Shown: positions 52,627-61,649, counted from the stretch's first letter. The stretch: DNA of 64,000 nucleotides from Nocardiopsis sp. JB363 (GCF_900143625.1 NZ_FRFF01000168.1:1-64000); one strand, 5' to 3'. Made by a program: numbers and translations. Notes: a model not told the origin generated them from the letters alone.

Positions 52627-52844
52627 TCGTGTGTCCGGAGGGTTTCGCCGTCCATCGCCTCACGAAGACTTCTCGGCCGCTGATCGGTCCACAGGTCCTC
52701 GATCCGGCTCAGGCATTCCTCCTTCTTGCCGCGCACCCCGATCGCCTTCCAACCGCCGGGGAGAGGCAGGGGAACGGGCCAGATCGAGTACTGCTCCTCG
52801 TCATTGACCACGACGTCGAATTCGGTGTCGGGTACATCGAACAT
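52623..52844 (-). CDS. MbtH-like protein
   Basis: 73 aa. The family pattern is complete: NDEEQYSIWP, LPGGWKAIG, CLSRIEDLWTDQRPRSLRE. These small proteins bind NRPS adenylation domains and are needed for their folding or activity. The start overlaps the previous stop as TGATG and the end overlaps the MFS gene start by four bases. It is the only MbtH in the window and should serve several A domains here. Confidence 0.96.
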   Translation of the reverse strand: MFDVPDTEFDVVVNDEEQYSIWPVPLPLPGGWKAIGVRGKKEECLSRIEDLWTDQRPRSLREAMDGETLRTHE

Positions 52845-54151
52845 CAGGACTTCTCCGTAGGTGTGAAGTGAGTGTGGGCGAGGGCGATGTAGCGCTCCCG
52901 GAGTTCCTGGGCGAGGGCGACATCGCCTACGTCGCAGGTGATGGTCGCCGCGAGGTGATCACCCAGTTGCGCGTGGTTGAGGTTGATCTCGGCGGGAGGC
53001 CCAGTGCTGGCAGGCGTGGGGAACGGAGCCACGCCCAGGGTGATGTCGCTGTCGTCGGAGAGCGCGCCGACGAAGACGGCCCCGAAGTCCTGGCCGTCCA
53101 ACGGCACATAGTTGAACATCAGGTCGACGACCGGGACACGGTTCGGATCGGTCCATTCGGAGGGAAGCCGCTGCGCCAGCAACTCCATCGGGAACCTCTG
53201 GTGCTTGATCGAGGCCCGCAACTGGGTCCGAAGGCCCGCGACGATGGTGGACAGGTCCTCGTCACCGGGGACGTCCACAACGACAGGGATCGTGTTGATG
53301 AACGTGCCCACCGTGTGCGCGAACCTGCCCCGACGCAGTGACCGGGGCAGACCCACCACGAGCTGCTCGGCACCGCCGACACGGTGGACGGTCAGTGACC
53401 AAAGCGCCAGCAGCACGACGTTGGAGGGGACGCGGTGCGCGCGGGCGAATGTGGCGATGCCTCCGGCCACACCATCGGGAAGCGCGAAGGGGACGACCCT
53501 CGGATCCGACGCACCGGGTACGCCACCGGTCGGCAAGGGCGGGGCCGGACGTTTCCGGGGCAGGAGCTCCGTCCAGTAGTACACGGCCTCGTCCGCCGCG
53601 GGACTCGACGCCAGTGCGTGCTGCTCCTCCACGAACTCCTCGTACGGAGGCCCTGGCTCGGGCAGCCCGCTCTGGTCCAACCCGTGGTCGTAGAGATGGA
53701 ACAGTTCCTTACCGGCGAGGACCATCCCGGCGGCGTCCGCTGTCGCGTGGTGGAAGGTCAGCAGTGCGGCGTGGTCGCTCCCGTGATCGTTCTCGCGGTA
53801 CCAGATCGTCAGTCGGCACGGCGGCTCGTTCGCCAGGTCGAACGGGAGGGACTGTATGCGGCGCATGTCGTCGGTGATCCGCGAGTCGGACCACCCATGG
53901 GCCGACACCACATGAGTGCGTAGGCCCGAGGTAGGTGCGACGAGGACACGGAGCTCGCCCTCGTGGACCCGATAACGGGCGCGGAGGTTGGGGTGGCGGT
54001 CGATGACCGTCGCCATAGACCGGAAGAACAGGTCGGTGTCCAGTTCGTCCCGGATCCTGAAGGCGCTGCTCATGTTGCACACACCAGTACCGGTCACCTG
54101 CTGCATGAACCACAGGCCTCGTTCGCCGAAGCCGACCCTGCGCCCGTTCAT
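52844..54151 (-). CDS. free-standing NRPS condensation domain protein
   Basis: 435 aa C domain alone. It begins with a typical FGERGLWFMQQVTGTG start. The motif is HHATADAAG near residue 135, in which the second Asp position is kept but the Gly of HHxxxDG is Ala. It retains the later VVGLPRSLRRG and GTFINTIPVVVDV blocks of the C domain's second half. The start overlaps the A-T gene stop by four bases, so it likely joins that carrier's residue to the next. The His pair and Asp are present, so activity is plausible. Confidence 0.88.
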   Translation of the reverse strand: MNGRRVGFGERGLWFMQQVTGTGVCNMSSAFRIRDELDTDLFFRSMATVIDRHPNLRARYRVHEGELRVLVAPTSGLRTHVVSAHGWSDSRITDDMRRIQSLPFDLANEPPCRLTIWYRENDHGSDHAALLTFHHATADAAGMVLAGKELFHLYDHGLDQSGLPEPGPPYEEFVEEQHALASSPAADEAVYYWTELLPRKRPAPPLPTGGVPGASDPRVVPFALPDGVAGGIATFARAHRVPSNVVLLALWSLTVHRVGGAEQLVVGLPRSLRRGRFAHTVGTFINTIPVVVDVPGDEDLSTIVAGLRTQLRASIKHQRFPMELLAQRLPSEWTDPNRVPVVDLMFNYVPLDGQDFGAVFVGALSDDSDITLGVAPFPTPASTGPPAEINLNHAQLGDHLAATITCDVGDVALAQELRERYIALAHTHFTPTEKS

Positions 54152-55938
54152 CGCGTTCCTCCACTCATCTCCTCCGTGGCCATGGGCATCAGTTCACGCA
54201 CCAGCGCCGTATACTGTTCGACCGTCGGAGCGTCGAAGAACACGTCGACGTCGTGCTCGACCCCGAGGGAGTCGGCGACCCTGCCGGTGATGCGGAGCAT
54301 CGCCAACGAATGGCCACCGATCTCGAAGAAGTCCGCGTCCGGTGCGACGTGGTCGAGTTCGAGCACCTCCGCCCACACCACGCACAGCGACGCGGTCAGT
54401 TCGTCCTGGGAGTCCCGGGCCCGCCCGGTCTCGGTGTCGGACCCGGCGCTCCAGGTGCGAAGGGTGGCCAGATCGAGCTTTCCGCCGCTCGTGCGCGGCA
54501 GTTCCTCACTCACTCGTACGAGATCGGGCACGGCCGCGGTAGGGAGCCATCGCCGTACCTGTGACCGCAGCCGGGCGACGTCCACGGCGGCACCGCCCGG
54601 GGACTCCACGAAGCAGACCAGGCGCTCGCCGCCATCGGGGTCGGTATCGGTCAGCACCGCCGCCTCCGTGACGGACGGCAGCCGGCGAAAGGCGGCGGCG
54701 ACCTCGTCGAGCTCGATCCGCACACCCGAGCGCTTGACCATACGGTCCGTACGCCCAACGAAAACGATCTGTCCGTCCTCGGTGACGCGCACCCGGTCGC
54801 CGCTGCGGAACATCCGTGTTCCCGTTCCGTCGGGGTCGGGAACGAATCGGTCGGCGGTGATTCCCGGCAGGTCCTGGTACCCGCGGGCGAGGACGTCGCC
54901 ACCGATGTAGAGCATGCCGGTACCACCCGCGGGGACCGGGCTGAGGCCGTCGTCCAGGACACGGATGCGCGCACCCGCCACGGGGGAGCCGAGCGCGGGA
55001 ACGTCGTCCAGAACGGGACCCGCCAGGACGTTCGCCGTGGCTTCGGTCGGCCCGTACAGGTTCCACAGCTCGGTGGTGGGGGCCTCTTCGCACGTCTTCG
55101 AGAGGAGGTCGGCGTCGATGGCCTCACCGCCAAGGAGCAGTCGGCGCAGGTGACGAAAGCTCCCACTCGTCCCGCGGGCCTCGGCGAGGACGGCCCGCCA
55201 CAACGACGGAGTGCAGTTGAGGTCGAGGGCCGAATCGGCACGGGAGAGGAGCGCGAGGAGCCTGGAAGGATCCGTCGCCTCCCTGTCGTCCAGGAGCCGA
55301 ACCGTTCCGCCCGAGCACAACGGCCCGAGCACCTGCTTGAGGAAGGAGTCGAAACCGATGGACGACGTGGCCAGGATCGGCACGTCGGTGTCCAGCACGG
55401 TTCTGGTACACCAGTCCAGGTAACGGTTCAGGCTCCCGTGTTCGATCACGACCCCGCGCGGCCGCCCGGTGGATCCGGAGGTATGCAGGACGTAGGCGGC
55501 CGCGTTCTCCCCGAGAGGCCGTGTCGGTGCCTCGGTCCGGGGTCTGCGGCCGCCCGGTTCCGAGAGGGCGACGACGACCTGTGCCACCCCGTCGGATGCC
55601 GGCGGCGCGTCGGGGGTACGGACGACCACGCCGACACCAACGTCGCGCAGTACTGCGTCGACCCTTTCGGGCGGGTCGTCGATGGGAACAGGGACCACGG
55701 TCGCCCCCGCCATGTGGATCCCCATGAACGCCACCGCGACGTGCGGACCACGAGGAACACGCATCGCGACCCGATCCTCACGACGCACCCCCGAACGCAC
55801 GAGGTCGGTGGCCAGTGTCTCGGCCCCGCCGAGCACATCCTTGTAGGTCGCGATCCCCTCACGCCAGGTCAGTGCGGGCCGATCAGGGTGCAGGCCACGC
55901 TGTTCACGGACGCGGTCGAGGTAGCTCTCAGTTCCCAT
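54148..55938 (-). CDS. NRPS, A-T (probable initiation module)
   Basis: 596 aa. The A domain has VLHTSGSTGRPRGVVIEHGS, LYGPTEAT, RSGDRVRV and PRTSGGKLDLATL with the A10 lysine. The T domain has GGHSLAML with Ser544. It has no C domain, so this is a natural first module. The A4 segment is GFDSFLKQV; the hand-read pocket does not match a signature I know. It lies between the SyrP-like oxygenase (11-15 bp overlap at its start) and a free C protein, so the oxygenase may hydroxylate the residue loaded here. Confidence 0.92.
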   Translation of the reverse strand: MGTESYLDRVREQRGLHPDRPALTWREGIATYKDVLGGAETLATDLVRSGVRREDRVAMRVPRGPHVAVAFMGIHMAGATVVPVPIDDPPERVDAVLRDVGVGVVVRTPDAPPASDGVAQVVVALSEPGGRRPRTEAPTRPLGENAAAYVLHTSGSTGRPRGVVIEHGSLNRYLDWCTRTVLDTDVPILATSSIGFDSFLKQVLGPLCSGGTVRLLDDREATDPSRLLALLSRADSALDLNCTPSLWRAVLAEARGTSGSFRHLRRLLLGGEAIDADLLSKTCEEAPTTELWNLYGPTEATANVLAGPVLDDVPALGSPVAGARIRVLDDGLSPVPAGGTGMLYIGGDVLARGYQDLPGITADRFVPDPDGTGTRMFRSGDRVRVTEDGQIVFVGRTDRMVKRSGVRIELDEVAAAFRRLPSVTEAAVLTDTDPDGGERLVCFVESPGGAAVDVARLRSQVRRWLPTAAVPDLVRVSEELPRTSGGKLDLATLRTWSAGSDTETGRARDSQDELTASLCVVWAEVLELDHVAPDADFFEIGGHSLAMLRITGRVADSLGVEHDVDVFFDAPTVEQYTALVRELMPMATEEMSGGTR

Positions 55939-56923
55939 GGCCCACCCCCGAGGCGACGGCGTCCCAACAGCGTTCGTGGGACATGCTCACGAGTACGCGC
56001 CGCTCACCCGTGTAGGGTTCACGGCCATGGCTGGAAAGGATGTTGTCGACGATCATCACGTCCCCCACCCGCCACGGGGCCGGGATGGTGATCTTGTGGG
56101 CCTCACCGAGGACGTGCTCCACCACGTCGTCGGGGATAGGCGAATCGTCGGCGTAGGTCACCGTTTTCGGCAGCATGTCCTGACCGCACGTCCGCGTCAG
56201 GACCTTGCGTAGATCGACCGGGAGCGCCGCCGGATGGAAGGCCACAACCTGGTTGAACCAGCACTCCTCGCCGGTCTCGGGGTGGTGCGTCAGCGCCGGC
56301 CAGGTGGCCTTCGTCTGTAGGACGTCCTCGCCGATCCAGTGAGCCCTGAGGCCACGCCGTTCGCACGAGGCGACGACCTCGTCCCGGTCCTCGGTACCGA
56401 ACGAGTCCTGCCAGGCGATCCCCAGACGGGGATGGAAAGTACGAACGTAGGTGACTCCCTCGCGAAGGCGTTCGATCAGTTCCGGTGCGCTCTTCTCCAG
56501 TGCCCCGAGCAGCCGGCGCCCGTCGGCCACCGTGGTCCCCCCACCACCGGCGGCCGCGGTCTGGCACGCGAAGTACAGGTAACCGGGCCAGGAATCCGAA
56601 TAGCAGCCCTCGTTGTGGAGTTCGATCCGTTCGGAGGCCGGGTAGTCGGTGGAGGTGTAGACACCACCCGACACCGACGATCGAGGGGTGGCGGCATCCT
56701 TGTAGTCGAGCGGTTCCCCACCGAACAGCTCCGGAAGGCCGTCGAGGCTCTCATGGGTCCGCGCACCGCAACCGCGCAGTAGGACCGATCCCGCCTCGTT
56801 CAACGCCTCTTGAATCTCGACCATGTTCTCGGAGACGAAATCCAGGATATCGACCGAATCGTTTCCTGCGGCTTCGACACAGGGAATTTCTGGGGAAACT
56901 GAGGGATTCTTCGAAAGCGCCAT
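55928..56923 (-). CDS. TauD/SyrP-like Fe(II)/2-oxoglutarate oxygenase
   Basis: 331 aa from ATG 56923; a TTG five codons upstream is also possible and neither has a clear ribosome site. The metal triad is visible: the HxE form in ELHNEGCYSDSWP, and the distal His in DNILSSHGREPY with the 2OG-binding Arg in RRVLVSM. HNE with a following WP resembles SyrP and related enzymes that hydroxylate amino acids held on NRPS carriers (SyrP acts on Asp). It overlaps the A-T gene start. Hydroxylation of a cluster residue at a side-chain carbon is the inferred role. It is the first of two predicted hydroxylases in the cluster. Confidence 0.88.
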   Translation of the reverse strand: MALSKNPSVSPEIPCVEAAGNDSVDILDFVSENMVEIQEALNEAGSVLLRGCGARTHESLDGLPELFGGEPLDYKDAATPRSSVSGGVYTSTDYPASERIELHNEGCYSDSWPGYLYFACQTAAAGGGGTTVADGRRLLGALEKSAPELIERLREGVTYVRTFHPRLGIAWQDSFGTEDRDEVVASCERRGLRAHWIGEDVLQTKATWPALTHHPETGEECWFNQVVAFHPAALPVDLRKVLTRTCGQDMLPKTVTYADDSPIPDDVVEHVLGEAHKITIPAPWRVGDVMIVDNILSSHGREPYTGERRVLVSMSHERCWDAVASGVGHGN

Positions 56924-57012
56924 CGCTATTTTTCGCAATCGTCGAGTTTTTCACTGAGGTCGATCCGTGAAAACGACTGTGGATACCGGACGTACGGCGA
57001 TCCGCCAAGGCA

Positions 57013-58581
57013 TCATTCACAGAAGGAGAAACGATCCGGAACCACGGAGGCCGGGTGATTCCTTACTTGTGCGTGGAGGAGGCGCCGAAAACGCTCCTCT
57101 GGCACCGGTTCCGAGGTCGACACGAGAGCCTGGACCAGCCCACCTTCCTCGCGGACGGAGGCCTTGGTGATCTCCGGGATCCGCTGGATCATCTCCTCGG
57201 TCTGGGCGGTGGACACCCAGCAGCCCTCGGAGCGGAACCAGCCGGGGCCTCGGGAAAGGACGGGGAGGCCGGCCAGGTCGATGAGTTCTTCCAGACCGAC
57301 CTCCGGGCTGCGTTCGTACACGGTCAGGATCCGGGCCATGCCCCGCAGGAACGCCTCGACGTCTTCCCCGGGCAGCACTTCCGCGTTGTATCGGAGCGAG
57401 GTTCGCAAGATTCCCGCGTCCGAGCGGCAGCGCATCTGGAGGACGTGGCGCAGCCTCCCCCCGAGGCGGGTGATGGTGTGCTCCTCGAACGGCGCGGACC
57501 CCTGCGAGGGCCGCCCGCCCCCGTGAGAGAGGCAGTTGAACCCCGGGATCGCGTCGAGGTCGAGTCCACGCCGTTCGAGGACATCACGCGTGGCGTCGGC
57601 GGCGTGGTCGGGGTCGAACAGGCCGTACCTCAGTACCTGCGTCTCGCATTCGCGCGCCCTGTGGAGGAGGTCGCTGAAGTTGTGGGTTCCCCGAACGTCC
57701 AGCCGTACGGGTAGCGACTGCATCATGTTGGCGAGGGCCGACAGACCGGCCCGCCGGTGACGATTGGCACTACTGACCGCGATACCGACGTGGTCGTTTC
57801 CGACGTAGGCGGACAGCGCGAGCGCGTAGCAGGCCAGGAGACAGGCGGGAACGGACACGCCCTGGGTGCGCGAGACGCGGCGGCAGGACCGCGTCATCTC
57901 ACTGGAGGCGAACACGGCCTCCATCGCCGTGCCCGGTTCGACGACCACGGCGGGCACGGGGAAGGCGGTACGAGGGAAGGTCGGGATCAAGGAACGCCAG
58001 TACTCCGTCGAGCGATCCCTCTTCCTGAGTCCCACCTGAGATGATTCGTATTCCATGAGGTCACGGGGTTGGACGGGGAGAGCGAGCGCTCCTTCCGGCC
58101 CGCCACCGAGCAGCCACTCGACCTCGCTGCGCACGATCCCCTGCGCGAACCAGTCGGCGACGATGTGGTGCAGGACGAGGAACAGCCGCCGAGCCCGGTC
58201 GGGCAGCCTTGAATCGACCACGACCCCAGCCCTCACCGGAGGTTCCTCGGTGATCCGGAAACCCTCCCGGCAAAGCCGTCCGGAAAAGGCCACCGCTTCC
58301 TCCCTGGAACCGACGACCTCGACCTTCAGGGGAATCGTGAACTCGCTTCGAACCTTCTGCACCGGGCTTCCGGTCCCATCGACACCGTAATGCGTCCGCA
58401 ACCCCTCATGTCTTCGAGTGAGGACCTTCAGACACGCCAGGACCCTTTCCACACTCGTGTCCTCGGGGACAGGGATGTCCATCATGGAATTCTTTGTCCA
58501 CTGGTCTTCCAGAGCGAGCTTGAGATAGCTATCCCAGAAATACTTCTGCCCCCAGGTCAAGCCCTTCTCTTCGATAACCAC
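57013..58581 (-). CDS. condensation-domain protein with an A-domain C-terminal tail
   Basis: 522 aa from GTG 58581, chosen because AAGGGGGG lies at correct spacing; the open frame to 58698 covers AT-rich promoter-like DNA. The C domain begins LTWGQKYFWDSYL and has HHIVADW near residue 137, keeping both His and Asp. After the C domain a 70-residue tail (TEEMIQRIPEITKASVREEGGLVQALVS) looks like the small C-terminal subdomain of an adenylation domain, with no N-terminal A core. It is first in the operon. It may act as a starter C, for example acylating the first residue, or as the release/cyclisation catalyst that the cluster otherwise lacks. Neither is shown. Confidence 0.8.
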   Translation of the reverse strand: MVIEEKGLTWGQKYFWDSYLKLALEDQWTKNSMMDIPVPEDTSVERVLACLKVLTRRHEGLRTHYGVDGTGSPVQKVRSEFTIPLKVEVVGSREEAVAFSGRLCREGFRITEEPPVRAGVVVDSRLPDRARRLFLVLHHIVADWFAQGIVRSEVEWLLGGGPEGALALPVQPRDLMEYESSQVGLRKRDRSTEYWRSLIPTFPRTAFPVPAVVVEPGTAMEAVFASSEMTRSCRRVSRTQGVSVPACLLACYALALSAYVGNDHVGIAVSSANRHRRAGLSALANMMQSLPVRLDVRGTHNFSDLLHRARECETQVLRYGLFDPDHAADATRDVLERRGLDLDAIPGFNCLSHGGGRPSQGSAPFEEHTITRLGGRLRHVLQMRCRSDAGILRTSLRYNAEVLPGEDVEAFLRGMARILTVYERSPEVGLEELIDLAGLPVLSRGPGWFRSEGCWVSTAQTEEMIQRIPEITKASVREEGGLVQALVSTSEPVPEERFRRLLHAQVRNHPASVVPDRFSFCE

Positions 58582-59156
58582 ACCACCACCCCCCTTCAAT
58601 CGTCTATGCCCGATAAAGGCTCTAGTTAATATCTCAACAGCACAGCCAACAGAAGAACAAGAAAACGAATAAAAGTCAACAGACTGAGCGTGATGCATTT
58701 TTTACACAAAGTTACGACCCAAAAATCAGAGCACGGAGGCCTCGGTCTTCATGTTAACGAAATCGCAGGCAAGAGGTCTTCCACTCCTGTCACCCTGAGT
58801 ATTTTTCGAGGTCACCATCATGAGCACATCCATAGACATGGTGACCAAACATCGAATCTTTTATCGGCTCAACCCATGAATTCGTGAACCATGATCGCTC
58901 GGCATATACGCAGCTCAGACACCATGAGCAAAGCGGTTCACGATTCTCGACCAGGAAAACAGCGCACCTTCGATGCTTCCGGATCCCCCGTGGCCGGTTG
59001 CGGCCAGAACAACGGCACCCAGCCTCAACCCGAACGGTTTTCGTAAAAACTCACGGATTCTTCATATCTCTTCCCCCTCCGACCCGTTCCCGACAGCGGA
59101 CTCGGAATTCGATCCCCCTTGGCTCACCGACACCGTTCCTTGACCCCTTCGACCAC
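58582..59156. promoter_or_regulatory. AT-rich region upstream of the NRPS operon
   Basis: 575 bases, much more AT-rich than the rest of the window, and the probable location of the main NRPS promoter. Inverted repeats: GGTCACCAT (58810-58818) with ATGGTGACC (58838-58846), and CGTGAACC (58883-58890) with GGTTCACG (58935-58942). ACCAT(CAT)GAGCA-like words recur near 58814 and 58921. No convincing gene is present. Confidence 0.45.
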
Positions 59157-59240
59157 CAGGGCTGTTGCAAAGTCGGGTGAGGGACGCGTCTGCCCTGCTC
59201 AGGGGACCTGGAGTAGCTCTAGATGACGAGTGAAGGTCTC

Positions 59241-59408
59241 CTACGACACCCAGCGCACGGCCTCGGGGATGCTGCTCATCCCCAACTCCGTCAGCAGCGG
59301 AATCGCCAGGTTGCGCAGCATCGCCATGTTCTGTGGGCCGTGCCCGGTCCGCACCCGCGAGGCGTCCTCGCCAAAGCTCACGTCCCGCACATGGTGTAGC
59401 GCGTGCGA
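59241..59408 (-). pseudogene. ISAs1-family transposase, 3' exon fragment
   Basis: 56 codons including the stop. It reads ALHHVRDVSFGED, then ASRVRTGHGPQNMAMLRNLA, the characteristic C-terminal region of ISAs1 transposases. Its 5' partner lies beyond the intron, at 61577 to about 61640, and reads SAEQTGAARLAGLVRGHWRIE. Joined across the predicted splice sites the frame continues as RGHWRIE-SHALHHVRD. The rest of the transposase is deleted, so the gene is dead even if spliced. Confidence 0.75.
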
Positions 59409-59466
59409 GTCGGCCAGAGGCGCGGTTCCAGCATTTCCGCTGGTCGTTTCCCCTGACCGCTCGCCC

Positions 59467-59500
59467 GAACCCGGCGTGCCAGTTTCCCGGCACCGGGCTC
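59467..59500 (-). ncRNA. group II intron domain V
   Basis: 34 nt, the canonical length: GAGCCCGGTGCCGGGAAAC in the 5' half and TGGCACGCCGGGTTC in the 3' half. It has the catalytic AGC at its base, a GAAA tetraloop and the two-base bulge expected near CG. It lies 13 bases after the RT stop codon. Confidence 0.85.
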
Positions 59501-59512
59501 TCCACGAGCCCC

Positions 59513-60982
59513 TCAGGCGGCAGGGACTACCTCTGGCCGGATGATCCACGGGGTCGGGATCGCGTTGCCCCGATACCGGTACCGGATGATGGATACCTTG
59601 GCGGGGTTGAACAACTCCACACCCTCGGCAGCAAAGCCCCACCGGCTGTGGGGCGTGCCGTAGGTGCGGGCGATCCATCTCCAGTTCTTACGACGATGTC
59701 GACGTCGCAGCCACTTCCAGACACGGTGCCACACGTAATGCTCCAGATCGCTAAAGGCGATCTTGGAAGCCCCGTGCCGGAAGTACGTGGTCCAGCCCCG
59801 CAAGAGCAACCCCAAACGGATGAAGATCTTGCGAGGCTCCATGCTCATGGTCTGCCGTCCAGTCAACGCCTTGACCTTGGACCTCACCGACTTGACGGCC
59901 TTGTCCGAGGGGTGGGAGTAGATCCGGCGACGGTCCGTTCCCCACTGGGTATGCCGTTGGATGCGGAACCCGAGGAAGTCGAATCCGTCGTCGATATGGA
60001 CGGTGTGGGTCTTGTCTTCCGCGAGGCGTAGCCCGATCTTCGCGGCCACGTCTGCGACTTCCCCGCGCAGTGCTTGGGCATGCTCGCGAGTGCCGAACAC
60101 CACCACGACCAGGTCGTCGGCATACCTCACCAACCGGTAGGTCGCCCCTCCCTGCTTGCGGTGACGGCGTCGGTAGTACTCGTTGGCGTGCGTGTTCCAC
60201 TCCGCGTCGAAGTGCTCGTCGATCACGCTCAGGGCGATGTTCGCGAGCAGTGGTGACAAGATCCCGCCTTGTGGCGTGCCCGCCGATGTCTCACGCAAGA
60301 GCCCGTCACCGGTCAGGATTCCTGCGTGCAGGAACGCCTTGACCAGTGCCAGGACCCGCTTGTCGGAGATCCGTTGACGCACCCTTGCCATCAGGGCGGT
60401 GTGTGAGATCTCGTCGAAGCAGTTCGCGATATCGGTCTCCAACACCCACTCGTATCCCATACGGGCGTGGTGCCTGATGTCCTCGATCGCGTCCTGCGCG
60501 CGTCGTCCGGGCCGAAACCCATAGCTCGACGAGCTGAACCCGGTCTCGAAGATCGGTTCCAACACGAGCTTGAGCGCGGCCTGCACGACCCGATCACGGG
60601 CCGTGGGGATGCCCAGGCGTCGCAGCTTTCCCCCGGACTTCGGGATCAGCCGCTCAGCCACGGGCAGCGGGGTGAACGTGCGGGCTTTCAAGTCCTGCCT
60701 GATCCGGGACAAGAACCCGGCGACACCGCCGGCGGAGTTCTCGATCTCCGGACCGGTCCACCCGTCGATCCCAGCAGTGCGCGCCCCCGCGTTGTCCCGT
60801 ACCCGGCGCCATGCTTGAAGCAGGAACGCCGGATCGGCCACAAGGTTGAACAGATCATCGAACACACGGCCTGGGTCGGCCGCCGCCCGATCGTGCAGCT
60901 TGGACTGAATCCCCAGTACCCGCGAGGCCGCCGTAGCGGCATCGAATGGAACGCCGGTGTTCACCGGCGTGGCTCCTGACAT
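59513..60982 (-). CDS. group II intron reverse transcriptase/maturase
   Basis: 489 aa from ATG 60982, which has AAGGAGAGG just upstream. The RT fingers and palm include AERLIPKSGGKLRRLGIPTARDRVVQ, SSSYGFRPGRRAQDA, the GTPQGGILSPLLANI block and the catalytic YADDLVVV. The thumb/maturase X domain follows (KVKALTGRQ, RKIFIRLGLLLRGWTTYFRHG, then a basic HRVWKWLRRRHRRKNWRW). No HNH endonuclease domain is present. The protein promotes intron splicing and retrohoming by reverse transcription. It is encoded inside the intron between domains I-III and domain V. Confidence 0.96.
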   Translation of the reverse strand: MSGATPVNTGVPFDAATAASRVLGIQSKLHDRAAADPGRVFDDLFNLVADPAFLLQAWRRVRDNAGARTAGIDGWTGPEIENSAGGVAGFLSRIRQDLKARTFTPLPVAERLIPKSGGKLRRLGIPTARDRVVQAALKLVLEPIFETGFSSSSYGFRPGRRAQDAIEDIRHHARMGYEWVLETDIANCFDEISHTALMARVRQRISDKRVLALVKAFLHAGILTGDGLLRETSAGTPQGGILSPLLANIALSVIDEHFDAEWNTHANEYYRRRHRKQGGATYRLVRYADDLVVVVFGTREHAQALRGEVADVAAKIGLRLAEDKTHTVHIDDGFDFLGFRIQRHTQWGTDRRRIYSHPSDKAVKSVRSKVKALTGRQTMSMEPRKIFIRLGLLLRGWTTYFRHGASKIAFSDLEHYVWHRVWKWLRRRHRRKNWRWIARTYGTPHSRWGFAAEGVELFNPAKVSIIRYRYRGNAIPTPWIIRPEVVPAA

Positions 60983-61649
60983 TTCCTCTCCTTGCTGCGA
61001 TGACTCGCTGCGGCCCTTCCCCATGCGGACGGCGTTACCGCCCTCGGAGTACTACGGCCGCTCCGCCCCGCGTGGGGCCCGACAACGGACAGCGCGCCTG
61101 CCCACCTGGCCGCTGGTCGCGGCGATAGGTGCGGGTAGGCCCCACACGGTTCCCATGTTCACTTCGCTCCGGTTACTACGGGAGGGACCCGGCTATACCC
61201 CGGCGGTCGTCGCCCCACCCGCAGACTCGCGGGGCGACCTGTCCGGTGCGGCTGGAGGCCGCCGCGGACGGGAGCCTGCTTATCGAAACAGCCCGGCCCG
61301 CACCGCAGTCCCGCCCCATATCCACCAGGTTTGAGAGCGGTTCTGGCTAACGAGGCGTCAAGCACCGATTCCTTGTGTATCCCTTCGTGGTTCGCTGGCC
61401 GGGCCCGCACGGTCTGGTAGTTCCCGCACGTCCCGACGGTGTCAGGGCCGCTTGCCACCACCACGCCTACGCTTCCTACGGCATGGTGGCTGCCCTCAGC
61501 TTCTACCCGGCCGCTGCGACGGCCGGGCGATGGGGTCTTTCACCTCCATCCGGTAACCAAGCGCCTCATGGCGCACCTCGATCCGCCAATGACCCCGCAC
61601 TAAGCCCGCCAACCGGGCGGCACCGGTCTGCTCGGCGGAAGGCGGACCC

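Larger units (their letters stand above)
59409..61576 (-). mobile_element. group II intron, apparently complete
   Basis: 2,168 nt on the minus strand. The 5' end at 61576 is GTGCGCC, matching the GUGYG consensus, directly after the exon GATCGAG. About 590 nt of structured RNA precede the ORF. The RT/maturase ORF follows, then domain V at 59467-59500 and a domain VI region. The 3' end at 59409 is GAC (consensus AY). The insertion site is within transposase codons and splicing would keep the frame. No domain or catalytic-triad damage is visible, so it may still splice. Confidence 0.85.
59157..61640 (-). mobile_element. ISAs1-like insertion sequence remnant, split by a group II intron
   Basis: The right end begins at 59157 with CAGGGCTGTTGCAAAGTC, a typical terminal-repeat sequence of this type of IS. 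Transposase coding DNA is present in two parts: 59241-59408 and 61577 to about 61640. The N-terminal two thirds of the transposase and the other IS end are missing. The right boundary, about ten bases before the tautomerase-like gene start, is approximate. Confidence 0.7.
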
